From Crotophaga sulcirostris (lineage: Eukaryota; Chordata; Aves; Cuculiformes; Crotophagidae), in contig VYZB01000221.1 in NCBI GenBank assembly GCA_013397455.1, positions 333,676-397,675 of the forward strand: DNA of 64,000 nt, in the 5' to 3' direction. The notes under the pieces are model-generated. The model did no database searches and was not told where the DNA came from. It saw nothing but the letters and a program-made list of their open reading frames with translations. Numbering within the stretch: the first letter of the stretch is position 1; every line of letters starts with the position of its first letter. The translations under genes and the position numbers were made by a program. Shown in pieces: positions 1-13,646 of the stretch.

Positions 1-1035
1 GATTACCACTTCTTGCTCCATGTCATTGTTTGTAAATAGTTTCTATACTTAAATATTTTAGAGAAGCTATATCCTCATTAACCTACAAGTTTTTGCTGTC
101 GTCTGTTTTCTGGTCATTTTCTAAATCAATTCTCAGCTGCAGTGAAACACTTAGGGATAAAGATGGAAAAATCTTGTAAGCCTATCTGCACCTGATACCA
201 CTCTGGCTGGGACATAAAGACTACCTTAAAAAAAACACAGAAAAAATTCTAGCACAGATAGAGTTATTACTGTAGCTAAATAGCATTAGTGAAACATAAT
301 CACTAACAATTATTTATTACATCCCTTGCAGACTGTTCCCTTTAAGAGGGATTTTTTAAAAAATAAATAAGAATCACTAAGCCACATCTTAAAGTACATC
401 CAGTAAGACAAGAAAAGTCTTAATGGGATACAATTTCTGCAGAAGTAGTGGCATAGACTAAAGCACAGCCTATTTACTGCAGCTATCATCAGTTGTTACT
501 GGTTTAGGAACAGTGCATCATCCAAAGCCAAGTATTATCTAACTTACTTGAATTAGTACACTTTTTCCTCCTTGAAGTCATTTGTAGATGTACACAAGGT
601 TTCAACATCTTTTCAACATAGATAAGAAAATTTTACCTAAAATCTCAGATCAAAGCTTATTTTTGGTCAGAGGCGAGAAAGCAATTTTTACTGAGATAAA
701 GCACACTTCTGTCATCTCTCTTAGTGTAGGGATAGATTTTTTTAAAAAAAAACAACCTACTTCAATGGTTTATTAAGCTAAAGAAAATGCTTCATTAGAA
801 GTACTACCATTAAGTTCAGTGCAGATGAAGTGTATGTTCATAAGTGATCACACACTTAAAACACTGCTGTCGTGCAGCTGAGAAGCCCTGGCCCTGAACC
901 TAGACACAGCTTCTTTAAAGGATCTGAACAGTTTAACAGAAAGAGAGAACAAAAGCAGTCATTTATGTATTTGCATACATGTGCCAAGATCTGCAGTCCC
1001 ATGCCACAGCTTAAGAGACATCCAGTGTCACTTAC
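1..1035 (-). other. TES: TES intron 2 (partial)
   Basis: This is the sequence downstream of the exon 2 donor on the minus strand, running off the window. No match to the next testin segment (KICRNCKCGQEEHDV) is visible in any frame, so exon 3 lies outside. Short open frames at about 588-776 and 872-1141 on the plus strand are not supported; the second simply runs antisense through exon 2. Confidence 0.8.
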
Positions 1036-1121
1036 CTCCAGAAGTGAAGCTCAAATCCTTCGCACTTATCCTTGCATTTTAAGCAGGGGGCACCAAATCC
1101 TTGCTCATGGCCCAAGCCCAT
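1036..1121 (-). CDS. TES: TES (testin) coding exon 2, start of cysteine-rich N-terminus
   Basis: This 86-nt exon encodes 28 whole codons plus two bases. The protein reads [20 protein letters not shown] followed by EGFELHFW; the split codon AG- would become Arg with the next exon, matching the testin order ...HFWRKICRNC. An acceptor precedes it on the minus strand (pyrimidine-rich stretch ending ACAG, AG at 1123-1122), and a donor GTAAG follows (GT at 1035-1034). The CxxC (CLKC) and the later Cys open the cysteine-rich region upstream of the PET domain. Testin is about 421 residues, so under a tenth of the protein is in this window; PET and the three LIM domains must lie beyond the left edge. 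The exon itself starts with ATG, so a transcript using another first exon could still start translation here and lose only nine residues; a human isoform of this kind is known. Confidence 0.95.
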
Positions 1122-4100
1122 CTGTGTACAAAGCAAGATGACTAAAGTCAGCTTCAACAAATATGCTGCAGGACTGAACTTAGTGCTGCCTTTATAAACT
1201 ACAATCCACAACTAAAGCAAAAGATCAAGCATTTGAATAAGTTGACATCAGAACCATATTTTAGGGTCCAATTAGCTTTGTACTGTACCTACCCACAGTG
1301 ACAGTGCTCACACAAGCCTGCTCACAGCATTTTGACTAGCAGGTAGAAAGTTAGCCTCAACCAAAATCAGGTATTTTTCTAGTGACTTGTCTCCCCAGCC
1401 CAGCTCACTCTGCAAGTTTCACAACAAGGAGGAAGCAGATTCTTTGCAGCCCTGACTTAGTTCTGTGGCTGTGAAACCACAGCAAGTGAGGCCATAAAAC
1501 CTCAAGCCAAAGGACATTTAATCCAGGTGTCAGGACAAAGTGATTTGCAGTATATGACTTGGTAAAATACTGGAGATAAAGAAATAAACAGATTCCATAT
1601 TTATACGAACTAACCAGGGCATCTGATAGGAACACAGAAAACATCTGATTAATTTAATATTCCTGAGTGTACTTGAGACTACTCTGACAGTGATCAAAAG
1701 CAGAACATACCCCTTCCAATTACATTTCAGCTGGACTAATACCAGTTTACTTTCCAAGGAGAAAGAGAAACAGCACAATGAGTGAAAGCAGTGACCATAA
1801 ATGATATGCAAAGAGTTACACTCTGAGAAGATTAAAAGGGCAGATGACCAACTCATAACACAGAGGAAATACGAGAGAATATAAAAACCAGTGCAGAGTA
1901 AAGGCTCAGTATTCACACAATACACCAACACATAGAATCAGCAGATTTAACTGAGTAGCAGGGACTGGAAGTTAGAGGTGATAAATAGACACCAAGCATC
2001 ATAACTTATGCATTTATATAACACTGTAAATTTAACAATGTCTCATACCAGCTCTTTAAACCTTTGCAGACCTTTGCTCTTAAATCAGTTAGATGAAGGA
2101 CCATGGAAGTGTGCCCATGGTTGGTTGTGCAGTGCAGGCTCATGCCCAACACACAGAGGGCAGACTCATCCCCACATTCCCACCCACCACTCCAGCAGGG
2201 TGAGGGGTGAGGAGTGCTCCCATTTGGTTGTGAGTAGACAGTGGGAGGGATGGTCATCACAAAGGAGACAGCTCATCTCCAGTTTGGATGGAAAGTGAGC
2301 TAGAGTTGACAAGTTCTGGTACTAACCTTTGTTCTGGCAACAATAACACAATGCCAGAGTTAATTAGATGCTGTTATTTATTAAGAAGTTTGCAATTTAC
2401 TCCAAGAAGTCATACTGTCACTGTTGCACATAGAAGAATCTAAACAGCTCAACTTTCAACTTGCTTCTGTCCAACATGAAAAAATATTCACAAGCCACTT
2501 GCTCAACACAAAGCATGTAAGAGGCAGGGAAGACCATGCTTTAAAGTTACTTTGTAATTTGTAATCACTACCACCAGTCAGACATCCCCAATGACACTAC
2601 AAAACTTCCCTGCAGAATGCGGGTTATTTAGGAAGAAGAGATACTTTGGCAGCTATTAAGGCACTGCTTGCAACTGCAGGAGATGGATGTGAAATTATTT
2701 CTTCCTTTCTCATCGAGAAGAAGAAATACAAGCCTACTGTGATCGTGGTTACATGCTTATAAGCCTAAGGGCTCAAGAAGTTCACACGCTGGAGGCACCT
2801 AACCCAAAGCCAGACAAGTAGACATCTAACAAATAGATTAATCTCTAAAGATTTCTTTCATTAACTACATTTTTGTCTATGTTGGGTGTATAAAAGTAAT
2901 AGATTAATAAGATTTCATCTCCACTACACATGGTTGTTTACAGGGGTCTTCTCATCTGGAATCCTGACCCCTGCCATACACACACTGTACCTCATACATG
3001 TACACTGTACATCCGAGAACTACTAAGTGCTCTTGTCAAGTCACACATGACCAGAACAAAATATTGGCCAGAATATTCTCTAAAGAGAATGAGGAAGCTG
3101 AAGTAATACAAAATAATTGTTTTTTTTCAGGCCAGGTTGTTTTCTATTTCAGGTTGTTTGTTGATTTTTAAAATCATCCTCCCTAAAAATCTCTTAAACT
3201 TAAAATGTGCTTGCACTGCCCTCACAAAAAATGGCCAACATTAACCCATTCTCTCTAGCTGCTACTTCAGCTACAAAACCAGCATTACTTCTTTATGCTT
3301 GGGCTCTCTCCTCTTTTAAACAGAGGAGGAAAAAGGAAAATGAGAGAAATAGCCTTAACACTTCATGAATTCCCAAAACAGAATCTGAAATGCAAAGTGA
3401 AAATTGTTTTTGCAATTTAATATATAATTTCTAAGCCTCCCGACACTTAAGGTTTTATTTTAAAAAACCCAAACAAACAAAAAACCAAACAAAGGTCAAG
3501 CAAACAACCAGTCAACCTCTCCAGAAGCAAATTAAGGAAAAGAAATGTGCTGTCTAAACACTCCACTCAAAACATACTCACTTTCTCAACTAAACTGACA
3601 GAACTGAGTCTGCCTACTTTCATCTTCTCAACCAGCAGTCTCAGCAGATTTCTTTCATAATATAGGATTCCACATCCCCTCCCCAGTAATAAAAATCACA
3701 TAATTAGATAAATGATTGTGCTGCTTGAGACAAAAACTAAATTAGCAAACAAGACAGACTTGTTCTCAACTGTATTTCTCAGTTTGCTGTGAAACAGAAA
3801 GAAGGGGATGACCACTCTGTAGGCAACATCTGGTCACCTTATGGAAAATGTTTTACTCAAAACTAAGGAGCACAGAGAAATGAATTAGATGCTATTCCAG
3901 ATGCACATACAGCCTCTGCCTTTTCTCTGACACAGAAACTATATGCCTGCTTGCCAAACAAAGGTATAAAATAACAATAGCATACTGTACTTTTGAATTT
4001 GACTGTCTAAAAGTCAGTGCATGCCAAATATTCCTCCACAGTCCTGTGGAAGACCTGCTTGATTGGTAAGGAAGCCTCAGCCTCAGAAGTGACTGCTTCT

Positions 4101-7100
4101 TCTACAGCAGCTGATTTTGCTGTAATTTAGGAAATTCAGAGAGCCTAAAGCTGTAGTGTTTCTTTATTGCTGCTGCCTACATGGATTCCCCACTCCTTCT
4201 GAAGGACATGGCTGGCTCTGTGCTGGAGCAGCCAGAGATACAGTGGGCTGAGTGCATACTGGAGTGGAAATACATGCCCGAGAAAAGGAGGGAATCCATT
4301 TCCCCCATAAATGGGGTTATGGGAGAAATGGCACAGATAGGACAGCTGAAATACTGCCAGAACAAAGTTCCTGCTGGTCTACTGCAATTAATTTTCATTT
4401 TATAGCATAAGTTATCCAAAACCATCTGGTATCACTAATATACGCAATACAGATTTAAATAGTCTGAGTATGGAGGAAGATATGAATATGATACAGATCA
4501 TCTGTTGCACGCTGCTTTCAAGATTAAATAGACCTCAAGGACAAAGAATTTTAAATGGTTACAGCTACGTAAGAATTAGTGAAAGACTGCCCCATTTCAG
4601 TTCATACTGGAATACTGCGTCAAAAGTCGTATTTATATTAAGGAGTTAGTGTAGAAGTTTCTCATCTTAAAAACCCAAATGGTCCAAGTATCTAATAGTT
4701 TCTTCAGATGGGGAAAAGAAACACAGCAGTCGCTACGAAATAGTTTAAACCTAGCTTATCAGAAGGGGTTTTCATTAAGTTTATTGGACTGTTATTCTCA
4801 GTCCCATTAAAAAAAAATCCTGTTGCTTCCTCCTATTAGTTGAAACCTGCCAGCAAATGTTGAAGTCCTGCTTTGCTCTGGTTTTAGAATATTATTTTCA
4901 GAATGTGTATTCCTGTAAATACAGCAGAGCTCACAAACAATCAGACAAAGCCTTTCCTCTCATAGGAGGCTACGAAAAAAGTACATTATGGATGCAAGTA
5001 GGTTATGCATGCAGAGGTAAATGGCCTGTTTAGCCTGCAGGCTGATCTTATGTGGTAAAATACGGGCGTTAAACAAGTTATTTCCTACATGGAATGAACT
5101 GTGCCACAGCTCACAGTGCCAGCAAAAAAATAATGTTGTGATGAATGAACGATTAGATTTTTAGTTAAAAAATAGTTAAAAAAGGTGTAATGTCACAGAA
5201 AAACGTTACTGTTGACACTTAGAGGAAAAACAAAGTTAAACCCTAAGAAATCTTAAATAAATTAAAAACATGAGAGGTTTTAAGAGCTTGCCTAAACTTG
5301 CTTTTAATGACCATAGACTATTTTAAGTTGAAGGTGCTCTCTGAAATGAGCCCAATGCCCACAAAGAGCAGATGCAACTAAATCAGTTCTGCCCAGGGCC
5401 TTGTCCATATGCAGATCCAACAGCCTACTAAAACATTGGACTGCACAGAGGAAAGAAAACCTACACGTATAATCAGAATTTCTCACATTGCAGCTTCTGC
5501 CCATTGTCTCTCACATTATCACCATACAGTGAGTCCAATTCTGTCTTTTCAAATGATACCAAGAATATCCTGACGGAGTTCCACTGGAAGTCTTAATTAT
5601 TTAAATAGTTACTATTTAATAGTCATCACATTCAGCACAAACAGTCCTCAAAGCTTCCTGCTCTGACCTTACCATCCCTTTACAAAGTTCTCCTTCCCTC
5701 AAGAGGTGGTCTTCCTCCTCAGTCTCACCACAAGACCAGAGCTAACTCAGATCTTGGCTCCCTTTCCTTTCTCCCTCCCTGAGGGGACTTCTTCACCAGA
5801 CAGGTAAGTGGTATTAACCTTTCACCTTGCCACAGACAGTAAGACACAACACCAGTACTTAGCCTCTGCAGAAGATATGAAGTCCTTCTACTGTTAGAGA
5901 CCTCTCCAGAATCTGAAAGGTTGTGACTATACAGTGAAAAAGTTGTCATTAGTGGGCTGCAATAAATAATAGAATAGACTTAAATCCTCTTCACTGCCCT
6001 TCTTGCAGATCTTTCTCCCATTCCCTTGAATGTTCCAATGGGAGAAGTGAGCAGATCCACACCAAAGCTGTTCTTGGATTTACCACAAAATCCCAGGGAT
6101 TTTCTGGTTTGATGATTACCTATCAATCCATTTAGATGTTTGAGGGGTCACATAAAGTGATGTTGTTCCCCATTTCCAATGTAAGTTTGAGAAAAACACC
6201 TCTGTAGCACAACAGAACAGATTTCTAGCATCTCCTAATGTACTTCAGGAACCTCCAAAGAAGCAAACGTAAAGCCAAGTATAAGGAAAAAAAAGACTGT
6301 GAGAAGAAGATACGTTAGAAATCTCATGTGCTGCATATGTTTTATTGCTGAGACATGATCCTGTATCACTACATTCTGTAACAGCAGTCTTCTCTAGTAC
6401 GTATACACTACAAACTGGAAATTAAAACAGGTTACAGCACTTAAAAGTTTAAGAACAGAAAAGCTATGTTATTTCTTATGATTCCAGAATGAAAAAACAA
6501 ACACAAACACCATGATTATAACTGGACAATGCTCTTACAACAAACATCTACAGACAATGTATGAGAAGACAGAAAAAAGTTCCATCTGCAGTGAAGAGCA
6601 GTATCCCACGGACTAAGCTATATTTGTTGTTATTCAACATGTCTATTAAGACTGATGGCAAGTTTGTCCTAGCTTTTTTTTTTTTTTAAATATGCATTTA
6701 GATTTAGGGAAAAGTTGACTGGGATTAAGATGTAGAAGCCTGGGTAAGGAAGTCCATTTGCACAGAAAGAAGAATGCCAAAAAGTAGTTGCATCCAAGAA
6801 AAATATTTGAAAGATGATCCGGGCAGGGTAAGCAGAAGAATAAATCAAGGAGCTGTAGCAGCCTATGATAGTACACAAGTACTAAGAATTAATTTTATTT
6901 TGATGTCTTTGACTAAATAGCAAAGATCTTAGAACATAAATATTTAAGACGTTGCTACACAGTCTGTCAAAAGCCTAACAGCTATTAAGGATATCTCATC
7001 TTGGTAGAAAACAAGTGATGTTTATTCACAAAGTCCAGAATTACTTTAGCCAAGTTTGCATGCAGTTGACACACACTATAACACTTCCTATAAACCTCCA

Positions 7101-7908
7101 ATACAGCACTATCCATCACCCAATGCTGAAGAGGCATTTTCACAACATTTGCACATTTTGTTTTGACATTAGCACTCTTGCCCCGTTGCATCTTCTAATA
7201 TTAGGTTTTCAGAAGCAGATGTGGCAATCTACATATTCACTTATTAGGATCTTTAGTCTTGTGGAAACATTAAAGACTGGCTTTATTTTTTCCAGCCAGT
7301 GTTTATAGACGCTGCTGTTAGACAATCTCAGACTGAAAAAAAGGCACAAAGGGAGAGTCAGTCAGACTTTGAAAAAAGAAAAAAATAATAAAAAAAAAAC
7401 AAACCAGAAACACACATACAGCAGTACCAGAGTAAAGTAATCTGGAATTGTGATGACAGAAGCCTCCTTGCTTTCTTTACACTTGACCCTATTCATTCGA
7501 CCAAGCCTGAGACCCTAGATAACAGGAGTGACAAGCTTTCATCTTCACAGCCTTACTTTTCTGGCAGCTCCCCAACACCAGAACCACCTTACCAACTCTC
7601 ACGTTAGTGGAAAGTATATATTAGGAGTTTTATTATTATACACCCTATATAAAACACAAATACATGTGTGCATATATGACATATATAAACCAAACATGCA
7701 TATATATTTAAAATAGATTGTAAAATATAATTTTAAATGCAGCATAGTATATACATTCACATCTACCCCATTACATCTGTAAACTTTATATTTGCTAGAG
7801 AGAAGCCATTAATTTGCAAGACATGTTCAGTACACTTTCTTGAGGTAAAAGCGATGTACTTTTAAGCAACTTTTACCAGCAAAGTCTCATTCACAATTGC
7901 TACTCACC

Positions 7909-7925
7909 ATTATTATTATTATTTT
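7909..7925 (+). repeat. Short (TTA)n tract
   Basis: About five ATT units in TES intron 1. Confidence 0.7.
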
Positions 7926-10900
7926 ACTAGAGGAAAGGAAGACCATTTTTCTTCCTGGAACACTTGCAGAAATGGATCTTTGCACCTTTACAGAGAGAAT
8001 ACTGTAACTTAAAGAAATTTTCTATCTCACTGATTAATACTTGGCTTATAATTAAGCCATATAAAAGAAAGTTTCACCTGGTCTTAGAAGTCATGCAGTC
8101 CTGCATCCAAAGAGTTTTGTGGCTTACTATTCAGGCATTTAATATTTTATGGTCAAATAGCTGGGGTGTACTTTTGTCACAGAAAAAAAAGAAAATTTAA
8201 AAAGTTTAATTTAGCCTTGCTGTCAAGCTGATATCCAGGAATGACAGACAAAAAGCGACCAGGGGTGGGCCTTCAGACAGGTGTTCCAGAAAACAATTCA
8301 TACTTACACTTATTTAAAAAAAAATGTTTGAGGAAAAAAAAATAATCCTACCAAAGCACACAAAGGAAGTAGCTACTTGGTTTCCTTGTTAACAAGCCCG
8401 AAGTAGTTCATCTCGCATCTCCACAGTTTTCATACTTCTCCTTGCAAACAAAACTCACCTGTGAATAAGTTTGCATTTCCTTGATGTTACTGTACATAAG
8501 GAACAGCAAAAAAGTTCTATCACAGGTTTCCATGGCTGTAACACCAAAACAAACAGTGACCTCAACAGGAAGCAGGGTCCAGCAGATATTACTAAATCAT
8601 GCTTTGCAGAACATGAGGTTGACTTTGCTCCTGTACATACTTCATTCACCATTCATATATCAAAGAACATTACAGTTGTTGACTTAACAGTGTCTAAAGC
8701 ACTCTGTGTTTGGTTTTCTACCATAACAGAACAAATCAAGCCTCAAGTCACAGCAAAAAAAACATGCAGAGTTTCCACCTTGGAGAAGTTGCATCTCTTC
8801 TCCCCAGACTTCTCTACCCCTTCTCCATCACAATCAAAGTTCCTTTTATAAAGCAGATATTATACTGAAAAAGCTTATACTGAACAAATTTGCTGCCAGA
8901 TTCTTATTTTCTCTAGTGAGGCATGAAGCCTCACTGCCAGCAGGACTGCAAAGCAGAACTGTGACCTACTGATTCACTCTACCAAGTTCACAGAGGTGAC
9001 AGACAGGGCAGGAATCCAGACTAGCAGATCATTGTTCTAATGGAGTCTTCAACAAAAAGCATTAAATCTTCATTTTCCCTTTACCCATAAAGCAAGGTCT
9101 GAGAACACAGCGTATATTGTATTTGGGAGAAACAGTGGTCTGTTTGTTGCATAAGTACTTTTCAAGCTGGAGCTACTGTTTTCAGGGTTCAGCTCTGTTG
9201 TGCAATCTCTTTTTATATACAAAGCTATCTTCATGATCCTGAAATGCAAGAGCAAAACCAATTCCTCCTAAGAAAAAGGAGAAAAAACTCTAGTCAGCCT
9301 TGAACTCCACATGCCCTTTAAAGGGAAATTATAACAGAGAGTAAGGAATCAGACTTAGTATTCACACAGCAGCTGAAAAGGCTGCCCTTGCAACTGTATT
9401 TTCCCAGACTGTTCACTGCCTAGATGTTTGCCAGTCATTTTATGTCTTTAAGAAGCATGGTGACTTAACTGCAAAAAAAAAGTATGTATATGTTCTGCCT
9501 ATATTTTCAGTGTTAAATTCATTCCGAAATTCGCATTCCTTGTAGACTGTGCTTGTCTGGAACCAAGAGCCACATCTGGCTACACAATAGACTTCCTTCC
9601 TTCAGCCACTTGTGAAGACAGCAAGATAAGTCCTAAAGCATGTAAGAGTAATTATGTCCTTCGATTTCTCACAGCCAAACACTTTAGGGTATGCTAACAC
9701 AAGACTGTTGCTTTTCTCTTACAAGTCAGCAAATATTTACTGTTAAAAGGATGGGTTTGAAATTTCAGCAGATGGGCAGGAGTCCTTCCTGCTGAAGGAC
9801 AGGTGGATTGTTTAAGCCCTAGTAGTTTCGTACTACACGGAAGTAATCCCTGTCAGACAAACTGTGCTAGAACTTCTACATTTAGGGGAAAAAAACCCTA
9901 AATCTGACATTAAAAATGAAACCAGGCTTTCCTGAGCCAGTTCAGAAGTGCGTTTTCTTTTCATACAAGCCCAAGCATAAAGATGTAAATGCACTATTCA
10001 CATATATGTGCATATTTTCCTCGAGTACAGTAACAGCTCCCTGAAAGCCAACAGCAGTTTTCCAGAGAGACAATGCAGCTCACAACTGAGGAACGGATTC
10101 ATGGACTACTGACACTGGAAGAAAACTTAGAAATACCACCTTGAGTTTTCTAGAAGAAAACAACCCATTATATTACTCTGTGCAGTTACACAGTAACAGT
10201 TACGGGCAGGGGAAGAAATTGTTCCTTTACAGTATCAGCTGGGTGTCAGAGCCTCCACACCACATGCTGCCCTACCAAGCATTCATTTCTCTCTGCTCTC
10301 GTGAACACCAGGCTTACAGCACAGCCAGATTCTAAACTCAGACTTGGAGTTCAGAAGAGTAAAGGAACAGCAACTTATTTGGGAAGAACATGGCAATTCC
10401 TGCTTTCTTCTACCCAGCTTTCTTCCTACCCAACAGGCAGGTGAGCCACTCAGACCCTAATATTTACCTTCATTTACCACGCAGTAAATAGGTAAAAGTC
10501 AGTACAAAATACAAAGTTAACATAAAATAACAAGCAGATTTTGTGAAAGGACCCAAGTTATTTCAGTCCAGGCTGCAGGACCTAAACACAGGGGTGAGAA
10601 CTACCACATGTGGTTAATCGACCCAATACTACCCATAGGCTAAAAATCTGAAAGGGACATCTTCACTTCAAGACAAGTTTCTCTTAAAGGCCAAATAGTT
10701 TAGTGGCTTTAAATACACTTTATTGGAAACTTCCAGAATGTTCTTCCACCTTTCAAGAAAGAGGAAAGCTGGCAAAAAACAAAAAAAAAAAAAAAGAGAA
10801 AGAAGTAAAAGATAAGAAAGCAAACAGGTTGAGAATAGAAATTAAAGGGTGGAGACAGAGCTGTTGCAGAGTTAACATGAACTGTTATTAATTAATTCCA

Positions 10901-12669
10901 GTGTACAAAATCCAAAGAAGTTTTGATTAAGTAAATACTGGTAGACAAACAAGAAACACCAGATTTAGCACTGAACACACTGGTACCTAGCAAGGTTCCC
11001 CACTTCTCCATGCACTGACTTGCCACAGATCCTTGTTTATTTGGGAAATTAGCTTCACTCAAATTACAAAGAGAAAGGTGATGAGGAGATGCAAACAAGG
11101 GAGAGAAAACAGAGAAAGAACAGAAGTAGTCGTCTGAACATGTTTAATAGAAACAGAAAATGTGAAGTTCTTCACATCATAAACATCTCTTAGCAGATTA
11201 ATAGTAGAATTGAACAGAATACAAAATACAAAATACAAAATGCTGGTTTCTTTCATTGCACCACCTCCTGCATCTGTCTGAGTGGGATCAGGAAAATCTT
11301 CAGGGATCTTTCAAATTGATTAAAAAAAGAGTAGAAGACAACCAAAAATTGTCAAACAAACTTACAACTACCCAATTATTATAGTGCAATTTAAAGTCGA
11401 TGTTCAGCCACTACAAATTCACTCAAAACAAGATTCCATTATCAGCAGACTTTTATTGGTATTTCATAGCGCATATTAATTTTCTCTTCAGACAAATTCT
11501 GAATTAAAAAAAATGCCCTTCTGTGACCAAGTTCCATGATGCCATCAAGTTTTAGAAGGGACTTACAAAGTATAAGCAAATCTTCTGAAGAAGCTTGTTT
11601 TCATTCTATACAAGCAATCACACAAAGGGGACAACCCTGTGCACACAACTAGCCTGTAAAGACAGAGCTAGTACTTTGCTATGCCCAACTGTACACTAAT
11701 ATCCTGAAGTTGACCAAGATAGGCAGTTTCTCCAAACTAAGACCTTCATCCAGGAAACATCATATGTGGTCACATCACTTGGAGGAAGCTGTAACTCAAG
11801 GTTAACCTGCTTTGATAGGATTCAGTCTTGACTTCACAGGTAGCCTTCCACACTGCAGAACAATACTACTCCCATATCAGAGTCAGTTTCTAGCCTGAAA
11901 GCTGGACAAGCATACAGATATAGAAAAGTGCATATGCATACTTTAAAAGAAGTGACTACCCTTAAACATAACAATTCAGGATAGAAACTCCACACGTGTC
12001 CATACAACATACCTTTCAAGACTATTTTTGGTGTATCAGTGGTTACAGACAGATTTAACTCATGTTCTCCTCCTGCACTTATCAAATAGTCTTTTAAGAG
12101 ATATTATAAAGTTCTTACTGAAAGAGGTCATAACTTAAATGCTACATTTAATTTGCAAAAGCACTACAAGCACAGACTCAGAGGTGCAAGCCACGTGAAA
12201 TCAGTTTTACATAAGAAGTTTTAAATAGCAGGTTTTGGAAAGAAATCTAATACAACTAGGTTACTCGTTGCTTTCTGTTACTTATCCTTCACTTCTTGCC
12301 ACTTTAACTACAAAGAAACCCAACCCAACAAACCACCCTTAAAGTTTCTGCCTCACTACAATCCATTTAGAAGTTGATAATGCCTTTGCAGTGGCCTAGT
12401 CACATCAAAGGTCAGAAATTAACCTTCAGCATATCCACGAACAGCATCTTGGTTGAATGTCATTTCACTTTCACACATATCTACACACGCAAAGCAGACA
12501 CCTGAACACAGCTATGATATCTTAGGGTTGGTTTTTTTTAGAGGGGTGGGTACGTGTTTGTACTTGCACGACAGGAGAGGGGCACCACTTGGCATCTTAT
12601 TTAGTGTCACTAGCACAGGAGAAGGTTTTGGTCCACTTAAGGGCAAGGCCACAGTGGTACCAAAAACGC

Positions 12670-13010
12670 TGGCAAATTAAGACTCGTTTTGGAGTTTTAG
12701 AAAGCAAGCAGCCTTTATTTCAGCACTGGACACATGAGGGAATAATTTCCAGCAATTATGTGTAACAAGACAAGAGCTGGTTACAGAATATATTTCCCAC
12801 TTACACGCACATGTGTAAGTTTTCCCAGAAATCTCATGTGTGTTCTATTACTTTCCAAAGACTAGTTTTAATTATATTATTAACTTCACAACAGCCAAAT
12901 CTGTGCAAATTAGAGCCAGTTCTGCCTTACCTTGCATTTTTAGATAAGGAAAGACATCCTTTGAACAGCACTGTCTGGGAACAGCACTATTTACAAAAAA
13001 AATATTATCA
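12670..13010 (-). mobile_element. Possible solo LTR of an avian endogenous retrovirus
   Basis: The segment resembles LTR sequence I associate with avian ERVs: on the minus strand it holds an AAATAAAGG polyadenylation-like signal near 12713-12721 next to a CAGTGCTG element. Plus-strand phrases such as the one at 12897-12945 also feel repeat-like. No clear TG...CA termini or target-site duplication was established. It could instead be unique intronic sequence; a RepeatMasker hit would settle it. Confidence 0.35.
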
Positions 13011-13315
13011 AGAAAACATGCTACCATGGGAGCAGTCTGTGTCTGCCCAACTTACCAAAAAAAAGAAAAGTACAGTTACTTAGATGGAACTTTAACGTAA
13101 ATCAAGCTATCGCCGCTTTTGTCCCAGCACCCCGCTCCCGTACGGGCAGAGGCAGCGGGCGGTCCCTGGCGGGCAGCGCCCCAGGGTCCCCCCTCGCCCC
13201 CGGCCGGGGCGGCGGAGCCGGAGCGAGGCAGCCGTGCTGCGCCCCGCCGCGCCCCCAGCGCTCGGGCGGCTCCTCCGCCGCGGCAGGTAACTCGGTCAGG
13301 CAGCCCCCGCCTTAC

Positions 13316-13342
13316 CTTCTTCACCTTGCTCTCCAGGTCCAT
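13316..13342 (-). CDS. TES: TES (testin) coding exon 1
   Basis: This is the first coding exon of testin, a PET- and LIM-domain scaffold protein of focal adhesions and actin stress fibres that binds zyxin and Mena and is a candidate tumour suppressor (family knowledge). On the minus strand an ATG with a strong Kozak context (A at -3, G at +4) opens nine codons, MDLESKVKK. A consensus donor, GTAAG, follows directly, with GT at 13315-13314. Mammalian testin begins MDLENKVKK and its next residues are [10 protein letters not shown]; exactly that continuation is encoded by the exon at 1036-1121, and both are joined in phase 0. The exon lies inside the CpG island, as expected for a TES promoter. Only one residue of the nine differs from the mammalian form (S for N). 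The 5' UTR boundary cannot be set from sequence alone. Confidence 0.93.
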
Positions 13343-13491
13343 GCTGCCGCCGGGCCGGGCTCGCGGCGGGACGAGGCGGTGCCGGTGCCGCGGGTGCCTG
13401 GCAGGAGCCGCCGCCCCTCACACCCGCCGCCGCGCTCAAACTTCCGCTGCCCTGCGGCAGTGGCTGCAGCCGAACAAAGGCAGCGCGACAG

Positions 13492-13528
13492 CCAATCACC
13501 GCCCGCCCGCCCGCCGCCGCCAGCCAAT
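13492..13528 (+). promoter_or_regulatory. Paired CCAAT boxes (NF-Y type)
   Basis: Two identical cores, CAGCCAATCA, occur with CCAAT at 13492-13496 and 13524-13528, 32 bp (about three helical turns) apart. They are separated by a GC-rich (CCCG)n stretch and lie about 150-190 bp upstream of the TES ATG. CCAATCA flanked by a 5' purine fits the NF-Y consensus (family knowledge). NF-Y works in either orientation, so the pair could serve TES and any divergent transcript. Confidence 0.65.
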
Positions 13529-13612
13529 CACGCGCCGCCCTGCCCGTCCCGTCCCGCTGCCGGCGGAGCGCGGCCGGGCCGGGCGGGGCGGTGCCTGCGG
13601 GCGGGGTGTGGG

Positions 13613-13626
13613 GGCCGCCCTGGTGG
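13613..13626 (-). promoter_or_regulatory. CTCF-like core at TES promoter
   Basis: Read on the minus strand, the 14-mer is CCACCAGGGCGGCC. Against the core consensus CCASYAGRKGGCAG it keeps the diagnostic CCACCAGGG but differs at four later positions. Promoter CpG islands often carry CTCF sites; the assignment rests on motif alone. Confidence 0.35.
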
Positions 13627-13646
13627 GGTCATCAGGGCAGGGTGGT

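Larger units (their letters stand above)
1122..13315 (-). other. TES: TES intron 1 (12,194 bp)
   Basis: This intron is defined by the donor at 13315 and the acceptor at 1122; it is phase 0. It is AT-rich (plus strand rich in A and poly-A runs) and holds no other coding exon that I recognise. Open frames on both strands here are short, lack family resemblance and overlap one another, so I treat them as chance. The only repeat candidates seen are a possible LTR near the 5' end (about 12.67-13.01 kb), a (TTA)n tract near 7.91 kb and A-rich simple stretches near 7.38, 8.33 and 10.79 kb. Long first introns commonly hold enhancers, but I cannot place one with confidence. Confidence 0.85.
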
